19,091 nt of DNA from Bifidobacteriaceae bacterium (GTDB lineage: Bacteria > Actinomycetota > Actinomycetes > Actinomycetales > WQXJ01), in assembly GCA_031255075.1 (NCBI GenBank), contig JAIRTF010000296.1, forward strand, positions 1 through 19,091. The letters are read 5' to 3'. Positions 11,401 through 17,425 of this stretch are shown here, in pieces; position 1 is the first letter of the stretch; the number at the start of each line of letters is the position of its first letter. The translations under genes were made by a program, and so were the position numbers. Under the pieces are notes generated by a model. That model did not search any database. It worked only from the letters and a program-made list of their open reading frames with translations, and had not been told where the DNA came from.

Positions 11401-14400
11401 CGGGGACGGAACCAGACCGTGGCGCCGGCGCCGTTGATCAAGTCGCCTTCGGCATTCCTGAGGGTGACAGTGACTGTATAGCCATCGGAGCCGTCAGCGT
11501 AGGGCGTGGGCTGGCCAACGTTGGTGCTCTTCGGCTCAACCCGGAAAGAAGAGGTGTCCTTGGACGCCGGTTTGTTGGAGAAGTTGACCTTCTGGGGTGT
11601 AGCCCTGAACGTCTCATAGACGCCGGTCACATCGAACTGGCCAGGCCACACCGAATAAATGCGGGCAGTCACCCAGCCGTCCGAGCCGGAGACGCCACTC
11701 TTGGTGAGGGTGCCTGATTCGGCGTGGTCAAACAGCGGGCCGCTTTCTTGGGCCGGGTCATAGAGCAACGCAAAGCCCAGGTTCTTGCCTGACAGCGGGT
11801 TCTTGTAGGCGTCGCGAGCCTGCATCTTGGCTTCGGCGAAGGCATCCCCGTCAGCCGCTTTCGTCGCACTATCTGCCGTGAAGGAGAGCAGGGTCTGGTT
11901 CACGTCCAGTTCACCGGCGTGGAAGGTGGCCGGCAACGGCGAGTTGGTGACCAGACCCGGAACGTTTTGAATGGTCGCGCTAACAGACCAAGTAACAGCG
12001 GCATCCGAGCCGAATTCCCAGAACGCCACACCACCGGCGCCTACCGCAACCGGACCAGAGTTGGCTGTCGCGGGGGCGTTCTGCGGGGTGGTGTAGGTGG
12101 CGCTGAACACGACGTAGGCCGTGCCCGGGTCAGCCGGGTTACCGAAGGCATCCCGGACTTCTACCTCAGCGCGGTGCTTCTCTGTACCGCCAACCAGTTT
12201 GGTGATGGTGCCAGCTGGGCCGGCTGACGGAATGGACAACCTGCTGGCGGAAGATGACGGCACACCGGCCACGAACTTCACCTTGACAATGCCATCACTG
12301 CCGATTGGGGCGGTCTCAGCGGCATTCTTGACGGTGCCGATTAGGGCCGGAACCTCGCCTTCCACGGCGATCGAAGCGGTCACGTCATAGGCGGTGGCTA
12401 CCCGTGCCGAAACGTCAACGCGGGCTTGACCACCATTGATAGGGACAGTCACATCGTGGGCTGCGTCCAAAGCTGAAATGGGCTCAGCAGAGCCGCGCAG
12501 GCCGGCCGGAAGATGGAACACCACCGAACCGGATTCGGCCGCGTTGCCGTTCTTGTCAAAGACCTTGGCGACCACTGGAACGGTGGCTGTGTCACCAGCT
12601 TGGGCTTGGACATCAGACTGAACCAGCCAAGAAGCTTCAGCCCACGGCGCCCCGGCGATCATATTGGCATACCAGTTGCCGCCGGTCTTCGGGCTGAGAG
12701 CCTGGCCCAGGCTCCTGACGGTGATGGCCTTCATCCCGGCGATGGTGCCGGTAAAGGGCGCCTCGTAGAAACCCTCGCCAGTGGATACGAACGGCCGCAC
12801 CGTGATGCCACCGCCATCCGGGCCGAAGCCTGCCAAGGAGGCGGCCGCAGTGGTCACCGGGGAACCGCTGGTGCCCATCAGGAAGACCGTAACTGTGCCC
12901 TCATCGGTGCCATCGGCCACGACTTGGGCATCTGACACGAAGTAGTAGGACTCAGCGATGTCAATGTCAGAGTCTTGCCAGGTGGCGATCTTCGGGTAAA
13001 GACCGCCGGGGCCCTTGGGCAGATCAACCCAGTCGCCTTCAACCATGATTTGTGCGGTTACCTCGCAGCTCTCGTCAACATCGGAATACAAGCTGGCGGC
13101 GGCTTTACCAACCGGGCTGGTGGTGGTCTCAAGGGTCTTGACTCCTGAGGTGCCTTCTTTCAGGAAGACAGCTGAGCAGGACTGGTCCACTTTGAAGCGG
13201 ACATCGGCACTACCGACCGGGTTGTAGCGGCCGGCATCCCAGACCCTGATTCCCAAAGAGAAGGTGTGGCCCGTGAAGTGGGGCACGCCTTGGCCGATCG
13301 GTTCGGCGGTCGGGTCATCCCAGTTGTCCGGCGGGTCGCTCTCACCAACGCCGGAGAAGACCAGCACCGAGAACTGGGCGGAAGCCGGCGGCGTGACGAA
13401 CTTGGCGGTCACATATTGATCTTGGCTAGTTTCCTCGCGAATCTTGAACGGAGCACCCTGCTCCGGCGAGTGCGTTACCTCGATTTCCTTATCGCCCTGA
13501 CGGGAGGCGTACACATCCAGTGTGTACTCACCTCCCTTGCAGAGCCCGTCCTCCAGGGCTTCGGCGCAAACAAACTGACCTTTGCCGTCAACCACGTTGG
13601 AGAAGAACACACCCGGGGCAGTGTCGTTGAGCGGGGAAGACACCACGAGAGAGCCGTCCAAATGGCCGCTGGTGTATGGCAGGTTGGCCGAATCACGCAA
13701 GGTCACGGTGATGGTTTGGCTGCCGGGGGCTTGGCCACCGGGCCGCGGCGCCAAATAGTTGGCGAACTGGTCTGCCCGTTCGGTAATGGTCATGTACGAA
13801 TACTGCGCGCTGCCGCCACCAGCCCGGAACCATACCGGCACTGGCGAAGTGTTAGACGGCTGGCCGCTGTCTTCGTTGGTCAAGAAGCCAGCCGTTGAAT
13901 TGGCGGTGATGCCGTAGCCGCCCGGATCTTTGGCCGTCAGTCGAATCGACACATCGCAAGCGCCACTGGCGTTTGTTGTGCAGGTGGCGGTGTCACCAAC
14001 GGCCTGCCAGGTGGTACCACCATCGGCGGAGGTTTCAAACTGGGCACCACCCGCCGGGGCGGTCGAACCAGGCAGCGGGGCAACTGTCAGGGTCACGGTG
14101 GCGCCGGCCTTGGCGACCGGGTGAGACAGGCCGTCCTTGTCCAGGGCGCTGCCCTTGGCGGCGACCTGCACTTGCGAAGTCTGGGAGTTGGCCAACAACT
14201 CCTGGCCCTGGTTGTTGGACGGATCAGCGCTGACCGTGGACAAGGAAGCATCGAAGGCCGGCGTGTATGCCAGGTAGCAGGTGATGTCGGAAGGCAACAC
14301 TCCGCCGCTGCCAACTGGGACGGTGACAGTGCCGGCCAGTTCGGCCACGGCCGCGCCCAGGTCAGCACCGGATTGGGTGTCAACGCAGCGAGTCAGATCG

Positions 14401-17024
14401 CCAGCACCGGTGGCCAGCTGCCAGCCGCCCAGATCCGCGGCGTCATCAGCTCCCACACCTTGGGTGAAGATCGTTACCGCAGAGTTGGCTACGTCCACCG
14501 CGTGACCTTGGGTAGAGGCAGTGTAGGTGGCGCCTCCCGTGGTCAAGATGGAATCCGAAGCGCTGGAGGGCGCCGTGCTGGAGACGTTGCCGAAGCCAAG
14601 TGAGACGTAGGCCGGGAAGCCGCCCGCCGTACGGGCCTTGACGCGGATCACGGACGGCGCGGCGCCCAGGGCGTAGTCCTCAACCTCACCGAAAGGCTTC
14701 CAAGCGGTCGATGACGCGGCCGCGGCTGACGGCCCACGGGTAGTTGGCGTGACGGCCGAATCCATCGAAATACGAGCCCTGGCGAACAGTGTGGCCATCC
14801 GACTGTTGGGCAGCGTAGTAGGCGCGGTGTAGGTGCAATAGACGTAGTCCGAACCGCTCAATGATGGCGAACAGGCGCCACCGCCAAGCAGGGCCTGATC
14901 GAAACTGGTGGACACGCCCGAAGCATTGGCGGAGGTGATCCAGGCCTTGATGAAGGCGGACCGGACCGCGGTCGGGTTGCCGCCGGCCTTGGCCCGGAAG
15001 CCGTAGGTCTTGCCGGCTGCCATGATCTGCCCCTGCGCGGGTACCCAGTCATCAACCAGGCCGCCTGAGGCGGAGAACTCCAGGCCGTCATCGGTGGCGT
15101 GGGCGTCTGCCAGTGGGCTGTTGACACCGTCGTCATAGATGCCGGGGCGATCCCCCAGGAACAACCAGTTTTCACCAACTCGCAGCGGGTTGGCGTAGGG
15201 GCCGGACTGGGCGTTGGTGGACCGGTAGCCCGCCGGCGAATCGCCCCAGGAACCGGCCGCGGTGACACCGAAGTCAGCCTCGGCTACGGCCAGGCCGCCG
15301 TCCAGGTCAATGCGGGTGACAATGGCGGCGCCGCCGTTGGCGTCCAGCGGGCCGGTCAAAGTGGACGGGTTGGCCGTGGACACAGTCGGGTCAATCCCAT
15401 CTCTGCGGGCGCCCCAGCAAGCCGCGGTGGTCTGCCCGGGCTCCAGGTCAACCAGTTTGTAGTCCTCGGTTGGGGTGGCGCAATAGGGGCGTACCACGTT
15501 GTGGCCGAAGTCCGGCATGTCCGGATCTTCGAAGACCCCGGCTGTGCTGAAGGTTTGGACAGCGTTGGCGCCATCAACGGTGGGGCGGGCCAACCGCACC
15601 ACGTATTGCTTGTGAGCACCAGAACCGCCCACCAAGATGGAATACAGACCGCCGCCGGCGGTCTTCAGGTCACCCACTTGGGTCCAAACGGGAGAGGCTT
15701 CGGTGCCGTCGTTGCGGAACACTTCGATATCTTGGCCGGCCAAGCCCTGTTCGCCGGCGTCCAGCACGCCATTGCCGTTCTTATCGTTGTAGACGGTTCC
15801 CTCAATGACCGCCGGCGTTTGGGCCGTGGCCAAGTCACCAACGGAGCCGCCATTAACCTCGCCCAGGTCCTGTGGTGCGTCCCGCATGGGGTCCCAGCGG
15901 GTCAACACAGTGCTGGTCCGAACAGTAAAGAAGCTACCTTCGGCGAAGGCCAGCCCGCGGGCGTCGAAACCGTAATAGCCGACGTAGCTGACGAATGGCT
16001 TGACCAGGGAGAACTCCCAATCGGCTCCCTCGATGGGGACGCCGTCGGCGTCTTTGGGGACGGTCACACGGATCAGCGCCTGTCGCCTCTGGTTGAGCTG
16101 TCCGGCCAAGACCAGCACGTCGCCCTTGGCATCAATCATCAAGTCTGAGGCCAACCTCCAGGCGTCGGTGGCGGTAACTGTCTCGCCCGTTTGTTCCTGC
16201 CACTGCGTGTTCAAAGACTTGCCGCCGGCGCCGACCCACTGGGTGGTGGCGCCAACACAGGTGATCTTGTCACCCTGAGCCGAAGGTGAGGCCAGCTTGT
16301 AGACGGCGGTGTTCTTCGTCACAGTCGCGCTGGTGGCGCTCAGGTTTTCGAGAATGCCACCGACAATGGTGTACAAGAAGCCGCTGCGCTGGCTCACCCC
16401 GCCGCTGAAACGCAGGTCCGTCGACCGGCAAACGCTCTGGTTGGCCGGGATCTGCAGGGCGGAAGCATTGGCGTTGTAGATTCTGCCGTAGTTCACGGCG
16501 TCCACCTTGGTCTGACCACCAGTGACATAGGAATGGTAAACGGTTACGTTGTTCAACGGGGTGCTGGCATCCACGCTGGTGGTGACGATGTCAACGAGCT
16601 GAAGAGAGTCATCGATCACTCGGCCCTGGGCATCCTTCTCATGACGGAACAGCGGGCCGAATCCCACCGTGCCTCCCGGGTTGCTTGTGGCGGTGCCATT
16701 AGCGGAGCCCCGCGGATTGAACATCCTCTTGAAGTTGGCAGGGTCAATGTTGTTGACGTCGCCGCCGGTCCTCAGGGCCCGGGCGTCACTGACCACTTCC
16801 TTGTACCACATCTGATCGCCGTGATACTTGCCGTCCCAACCGTTGTCAAAGGTCACAGCGCTGGCTGTTGGCGCATTGCCGATGGAATCCGCCACCACCA
16901 GACCGGTGAGCGCTACCGCCGCCGTTGCGAGACCCGCAACATAGCGCAGGGCGCGTTTGACTGAGCGGTTGCCGGAACGGAACAGGGGAGATTTAACGCT
17001 GGTTGACCCTGCGCATTCACGCAT
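2442..17024 (-). CDS. Giant LPXTG-anchored Ig-repeat adhesin (4,860 aa)
   Basis: Starts at the ATG at 17024, with GAAGGA 6 nt upstream, and ends at TAG 2444-2442. The signal peptide has a basic region to residue 27, a hydrophobic core about 29-45 and likely cleavage after Ala56 (TASA). Residues about 57-400 form an unassigned beta-rich head. About 406-495 is an SdrD_B/Cna_B-like domain with a DxNxNGxxDxxE loop at 414-425. Residues 593-785 are a GEVED-type domain ending in GEVEDY (779-784). From about 925 to 4645 run some 30 Ig-like units of about 105-145 residues (invasin/Big-type 'ADG...D..GNPV...VxF...F.AG.P' pattern). Residues 4646-4735 or so are one more bacterial Ig-like domain. The end is PAPPPP, LPFTG (4819-4823), a TM segment (about 4826-4848) and RRRR. 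It is expected to be sortase-linked to peptidoglycan as a long stalk for adhesion; its ligand is unknown. No frameshift is seen. Confidence 0.95.
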   Translation of the reverse strand: MRECAGSTSVKSPLFRSGNRSVKRALRYVAGLATAAVALTGLVVADSIGNAPTASAVTFDNGWDGKYHGDQMWYKEVVSDARALRTGGDVNNIDPANFKRMFNPRGSANGTATSNPGGTVGFGPLFRHEKDAQGRVIDDSLQLVDIVTTSVDASTPLNNVTVYHSYVTGGQTKVDAVNYGRIYNANASALQIPANQSVCRSTDLRFSGGVSQRSGFLYTIVGGILENLSATSATVTKNTAVYKLASPSAQGDKITCVGATTQWVGAGGKSLNTQWQEQTGETVTATDAWRLASDLMIDAKGDVLVLAGQLNQRRQALIRVTVPKDADGVPIEGADWEFSLVKPFVSYVGYYGFDARGLAFAEGSFFTVRTSTVLTRWDPMRDAPQDLGEVNGGSVGDLATAQTPAVIEGTVYNDKNGNGVLDAGEQGLAGQDIEVFRNDGTEASPVWTQVGDLKTAGGGLYSILVGGSGAHKQYVVRLARPTVDGANAVQTFSTAGVFEDPDMPDFGHNVVRPYCATPTEDYKLVDLEPGQTTAACWGARRDGIDPTVSTANPSTLTGPLDANGGAAIVTRIDLDGGLAVAEADFGVTAAGSWGDSPAGYRSTNAQSGPYANPLRVGENWLFLGDRPGIYDDGVNSPLADAHATDDGLEFSASGGLVDDWVPAQGQIMAAGKTYGFRAKAGGNPTAVRSAFIKAWITSANASGVSTSFDQALLGGGACSPSLSGSDYVYCTYTAPTTLPNSRMATLFARARISMDSAVTPTTRGPSAAAASSTAWKPFGEVEDYALGAAPSVIRVKARTAGGFPAYVSLGFGNVSSTAPSSASDSILTTGGATYTASTQGHAVDVANSAVTIFTQGVGADDAADLGGWQLATGAGDLTRCVDTQSGADLGAAVAELAGTVTVPVGSGGVLPSDITCYLAYTPAFDASLSTVSADPSNNQGQELLANSQTSQVQVAAKGSALDKDGLSHPVAKAGATVTLTVAPLPGSTAPAGGAQFETSADGGTTWQAVGDTATCTTNASGACDVSIRLTAKDPGGYGITANSTAGFLTNEDSGQPSNTSPVPVWFRAGGGSAQYSYMTITERADQFANYLAPRPGGQAPGSQTITVTLRDSANLPYTSGHLDGSLVVSSPLNDTAPGVFFSNVVDGKGQFVCAEALEDGLCKGGEYTLDVYASRQGDKEIEVTHSPEQGAPFKIREETSQDQYVTAKFVTPPASAQFSVLVFSGVGESDPPDNWDDPTAEPIGQGVPHFTGHTFSLGIRVWDAGRYNPVGSADVRFKVDQSCSAVFLKEGTSGVKTLETTTSPVGKAAASLYSDVDESCEVTAQIMVEGDWVDLPKGPGGLYPKIATWQDSDIDIAESYYFVSDAQVVADGTDEGTVTVFLMGTSGSPVTTAAASLAGFGPDGGGITVRPFVSTGEGFYEAPFTGTIAGMKAITVRSLGQALSPKTGGNWYANMIAGAPWAEASWLVQSDVQAQAGDTATVPVVAKVFDKNGNAAESGSVVFHLPAGLRGSAEPISALDAAHDVTVPINGGQARVDVSARVATAYDVTASIAVEGEVPALIGTVKNAAETAPIGSDGIVKVKFVAGVPSSSASRLSIPSAGPAGTITKLVGGTEKHRAEVEVRDAFGNPADPGTAYVVFSATYTTPQNAPATANSGPVAVGAGGVAFWEFGSDAAVTWSVSATIQNVPGLVTNSPLPATFHAGELDVNQTLLSFTADSATKAADGDAFAEAKMQARDAYKNPLSGKNLGFALLYDPAQESGPLFDHAESGTLTKSGVSGSDGWVTARIYSVWPGQFDVTGVYETFRATPQKVNFSNKPASKDTSSFRVEPKSTNVGQPTPYADGSDGYTVTVTLRNAEGDLINGAGATVWFRPRPGVGGSAVRVPVQAGSAGRGTATVDLTTVYAGWWDVTVSIGDDLIGTDTDLSVKTVGAQFVAGPAVAGMSKLVSPTVASKANGTEQQVIVAEVRDQNGNYVGGEPVTFIIPENVTYVGDIMIGGAARVSVLTGTSGMDLGRARLPLISKVVNETGYEVTAELAAGPIEDGSPARARFTNADLSLGESEFTIPTDQVKKVVMSEYHTPQVQLKDSSGNNFLPQRTVTFYYKPESGSLWKAGPSIPTVNGFAEWSDFTVSEAGTYDVSAFIPEGQIPGADEIRKATFKAGPPDLGKSVWGATSGSVLNNDQDEHRAWVQLFDYWLNPVPDVTVDFTLDGVSGPHFNRQGCDPASCSVTTSSSGMAEVTVTSPEQADTRVTGLLGTDMVGTAIFSFKPGAASAEKSSWTITPTPPGPMEVSEETGFEAVVTVMDKDGLKVPDAEVTFDVPAAIQLDHPGPYISDDEGEVKVVFTSTVAGSFTVNALIGGAKVAPKDQVLKFDAGPISFLETDTYLIAPTTSQPADGETEQVVQARVTDKFGNPQTGAKVQFDVPVGTTAKTSPIATVGSNGLAELRLVSTVAKIHEVTASARIGDTGAWTEITGRSPAPVEFRAGQPSLTNSLIWMKGSSPQVADGEGAYEVGVDLKDANGNAIKQTGLDVTINFQLVDADGESVDGYTETRYLWTDGSGTVSTWFSTTKAGLWKATARLSAGQVTGGNPPLDLLFVPGDAIPGNSFMEVSQTNVYADGVSKHAAWVTAYDASGNPVPGVDVAFTVDQGSPVQGPDTIPANGLMTTGPDGVALVEITSEEPGSFPVHALIDGQPVKDSGTPVQFASGTAHERYSYYQLVPDTAASPDAEMPATGLAEDAYRLTVTARSDLPLLVGNAQVRLVGLDGTPVVITGDNPARTADHFQPTWGTYTWLLSSEQAGTFVGTIEVQTDHGWVALEQGPFTLNFCAGDPDVDNSYLIAPYGSVVANDSSTLEVRAKVRDALNNAVSGIYLTFSVPENLTATVGGQDTIGGSGVTVAVPVSTGNASVLFKSATAADYTVTAQLPNGAQITEVKDAQESQTINTTGQVPLTFTAGPAVPGTSVLSIPTAAGGNTVQVGDPDGHRAEVRTKDANGNDVGGALVEFRYGPDQQHMQREVVASDPTTGIATLWFTSNKAVTYTVEASVAGAQVVDSPQEATFRAGPFHWETTMTSLEVEQGSAYATGHHPLWAKMTAQDEFGNPIEGIVLGFELPQAGDGPVFEPLASGAKETTGTSGDNGEVVVNVVSVFHGTYPIVGVFDGQRTLPENLIFDDDAPDPERSWFTMTVNPGNVGQPARADGSDSYNVTVHLTGVLGHPMNGVQANVVVKNLATGEEIPHTVTTSQVGGVNGVAEFTLTSKDAGTFAVSVEVAGDQISQPTAGAPDKTALAVFVAGPPSGVTTWLEGPQSAPSMADGADQQVVTAHVFDLDNNPVAGSQVLFNIPQDLTAVGLGSDGTVTADGPALVAVPAGSNGEASLVTVSKVKGEYNVTATADGVAITRGSPAVVKFKNAPLSPNKSVFTVPTSGEIKMVREEFHTAQVELFDSSGNRFTDSPADVSFIWRLEGTSAWSGPQTVTSVGGIALWPSWTVRLAGTYEIQAYLGNDQVGITLTAEFKHGNAVPAAADFRSSAGNKVSNNGIASHFAEVTVWDAQTDRTPVNNEPVTFTVTGAAWIDGAPSDSPRTVVVYTSAQGVARINILDDKVGGETVEVTASLGAYVVGSALLDFYPGAADPTHSSWTVTPTQAISATHPVVVADGLDSYTATVSLFDDEDIAVTRTEVTFALPPSLRIVESGPYKTDDNGKLVVHVVTNDAGRWDMAAQIGADLIRPGSQTLEFGAGEPSAPKSFLESPRGTAVADGDSELTIKAHVFDGQDNAVEDVDVRFTFSSELTVVGQPSGLQQYTTKTDSDGIAILTVTSTVAKQHQILAFIDYVAPGTSGPVQSKQILENSPAIAEFVPGAISAARSKIWRTPASPLTAGLPDQAYTVSVELYDAKDNQVKLSNVGIDYKFFLAEYTGDPAAYCSQAADDNTRTDSALTNSAGVAAVRFVSNKAGPWYGCAAYNGQHVMIGSPVDLAFIANSADPNASRLVVSENPALANGSATHEGRVWVTDASGNPIGGHAVTMAITTGSSLIPGPFVQGTTVSTATVTTCDPADRQNAPAYCEVEGVFQPGLAVVKFVSREPGTFHISASIDGTEVTDSPRPVSFVSGTALGSKSSWSIDPNTADPDTGDEVSVEVSDSSAGGYQLTVSVESEASLPVENASVRIAGLPAAVQVDGPLQASTAGPDQVSFGSHTWTLYSQTQGEFHGRVQVQEDGGDWVEVGAPFTVRFHAGPVNPSRTVATFETYGSEVLNNLEDQSWARVQLLDRFGNGVGGQSVTFTLPASQPGTAGTPVFVAAEAAASGKEVTLVSCPARPADPTNPPATCLKAGVYTPGLAHAAIVSDYEGTFPVNASVGAVALGPGNVVFSAGAASAEASSFTLAKWDPSAPRVVADGAQGYALTVTVMNGASGSSLQPVSGACVEPQLPPGVSVAEPTAGTPCGEGEYVTDLAGQAKLKVVSTKAGVAQVGVKLGDSDIPTVPHGADKRRPAAFVPGQPVGARSELIGPKSSAAAKDPAGLTVTAALRDQFDNPAACWSGDDLVPCQVKFEVPEGDWAYQGSERVNGPDWVTVKASLPELDRPILPEGSSGGPAADEVTASLVYRGAPGVTHVTAQVRDQSLLWADGVNWAPNPAQVRLEFTGAFGPDTPTVDPSDGGSIGGDSDGPGDTITVKDKDGEVLCTTTVQPNGTWSCTLQPPAEEGDIVTIVAEDDSGLTVEKDWRIGIPRMVLAKETICGGGRQAVTGENFQPGEAVTLAALGAPSGAEAVAVASADGVVQFEWTVPANATGAQKVTLTGPLSRGVDGQFACECPAPPPPLPFTGAANVIPIAGLAAGLLFAGWLLWLAARRRRESQRETNE
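2556..2570 (-). other. LPFTG sortase recognition motif
   Basis: Codons for Leu-Pro-Phe-Thr-Gly (residues 4819-4823) follow a Pro-rich stretch. They are followed by a hydrophobic segment of about 23 residues and a tail with four Arg. This is the classical Gram-positive cell-wall sorting signal; sortase would cleave between Thr and Gly. Confidence 0.95.
3090..4685 (-). repeat. Super-repeat copy 3, shortened (residues 4114-4645)
   Basis: Four Ig units start at residues about 4114, 4238, 4375 and 4500. The first resembles the first unit of copy 2 (residue 2712; 'YTWLLSSEQAGTF' against 'HTWTLYSQTQGEF'). The second resembles the units at 2166 and 3521, the third those at 2274 and 3633, and the fourth probably the type that follows those. 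The middle unit types of the full block are absent. The units are enlarged and rich in Cys (4314/4328 and others). Confidence 0.6.
4686..8891 (-). repeat. Super-repeat copy 2: twelve Ig-like units (residues 2712-4113)
   Basis: Unit starts at about residues 2712, 2834, 3067, 3415, 3521 and 3633 match unit starts 1350, 1461, 1707, 2058, 2166 and 2274 of copy 1, with offsets of 1355-1373. Paired signatures include 'MVREEFHTAQVELFDSSGN' (copy 2) with 'VVMSEYHTPQVQLKDSSGN' (copy 1), and 'NVGQPARADGSDSYNVTV' with 'NVGQPTPYADGSDGYTVTV'. Confidence 0.8.
8892..12977 (-). repeat. Super-repeat copy 1: twelve Ig-like units (residues 1350-2711)
   Basis: A run of twelve units of about 105-125 residues, each with 'VADG'-type openings, a 'D..GNPV' turn and an 'F.AG.P' exit. 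Individual units are distinguishable by their own signatures, and the same signatures recur in the same order in residues 2712-4113. The first unit (1350-1460) also serves as subdomain 3 of the Cys module shared with the left gene. Confidence 0.8.
12645..13811 (-). repeat. Shared Cys module in the giant adhesin (residues about 1072-1460)
   Basis: Subdomain 1 carries FVC...LC (Cys1153/Cys1162). Next comes the linker 'AKFVTPPASAQFS', an Asp/Pro-rich loop 'SDPPDNWDDP', 'VWDAGRYN' and Cys1283/Cys1320. Subdomain 3 carries 'VVADGTDEGTVTVFLM' and 'APFTGTIAG'. All landmarks occur in the same order in the left protein (copy A). This is the only copy in the giant. Confidence 0.75.
14668..15250 (-). other. 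GEVED-type domain of the adhesin (residues 593-785)
   Basis: Opens with WGDSPAGY (W593) and closes with GEVEDYAL (GEVEDY at 779-784), the hallmark pair of GEVED domains found in many large bacterial surface proteins. It contains Cys residues in 'GGGACSPS' and 'YVYCTYTAP'. Boundaries were set by these motifs. Confidence 0.8.
15540..15809 (-). other. SdrD_B/Cna_B-like domain with calcium-type loop (residues about 406-495)
   Basis: 'VIEGTVYNDKNGNGVLDAGE' is a typical SdrD_B opening. D414, N416, N418, D422 and E425 form an EF-hand-like DxNxNGxxDxxE loop that in SdrD_B proteins binds calcium. It sits between the unassigned head and the GEVED domain and may rigidify the neck of the adhesin. Confidence 0.8.
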
Positions 17025-17030
17025 CTTGCT

Positions 17031-17036
17031 TCCTTC
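17031..17036 (-). promoter_or_regulatory. Ribosome binding site of the giant adhesin
   Basis: GAAGGA on the minus strand lies 6 nt upstream of the ATG at 17024. It supports this start, although the N-region before the hydrophobic core is long. No alternative Met lies before the hydrophobic core. Confidence 0.7.
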
Positions 17037-17192
17037 TTTTGTTGGGGGAGCTGTGCGGACGAGCCTGCGCCCACCCCTACAGCAAAACTACTTATCAAAG
17101 TCGCTCTAGCGTACGCCTTAACCTGCGGATCTCGAAAGTGCAAAAGTGCTGCTCTTAGCGAACTATAGAACGGTATAGAGGGCGATTCGCCA

Positions 17193-17209
17193 GTTCGCTG
17201 TAAGCGAAC
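17193..17209. repeat. Inverted repeat GTTCGC-N5-GCGAAC
   Basis: Perfect 6-bp arms around TGTAA. A third GCGAAC lies at 17158-17163, and GGCGA-T-TCGCC at 17181-17191 abuts it. The cluster sits about 135-185 bp upstream of the adhesin start. It is a candidate operator or competing-hairpin region; no regulator is encoded in the window. Confidence 0.4.
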
Positions 17210-17425
17210 CATTTGGCGCGGTTTCCGCAGGCGCATTTCCGAATTCCCTTGGCGACCAGGCCAAACGCGGGCGGGTGGCGGACTGAGGGGCTGGGCGCGC
17301 GGCATCGACCACCCGGGGCTGAAGGGTGGCGCGAAGGGCCCCCCAAGCCGTCTGAAGCGCCAAGCATTTCTACCTAAGCGCCGTGACCGCCCGGAGCCGG
17401 CCAAACCCAATTCACGGCCGAAAAC

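Noticed and set aside
15099..16148. A 349-codon plus-strand open frame opposite the adhesin head
   Set aside because: It is a shadow of the real minus-strand gene, with composition typical of a complementary-frame translation and no domain signature.
2442..17024. CRISPR array or tandem DNA repeat
   Set aside because: The periodicity is at protein level only. I saw no identical DNA repeats with spacers; the units have diverged strongly in nucleotide sequence.
17158..17174. Possible LexA/SOS box (CGAAC-N4-GTTCG type) at CGAACTATAGAACG
   Set aside because: The second half-site reads GAACG, matching only three of five bases. The better GTTCGC-N5-GCGAAC repeat has the opposite orientation of half-sites.
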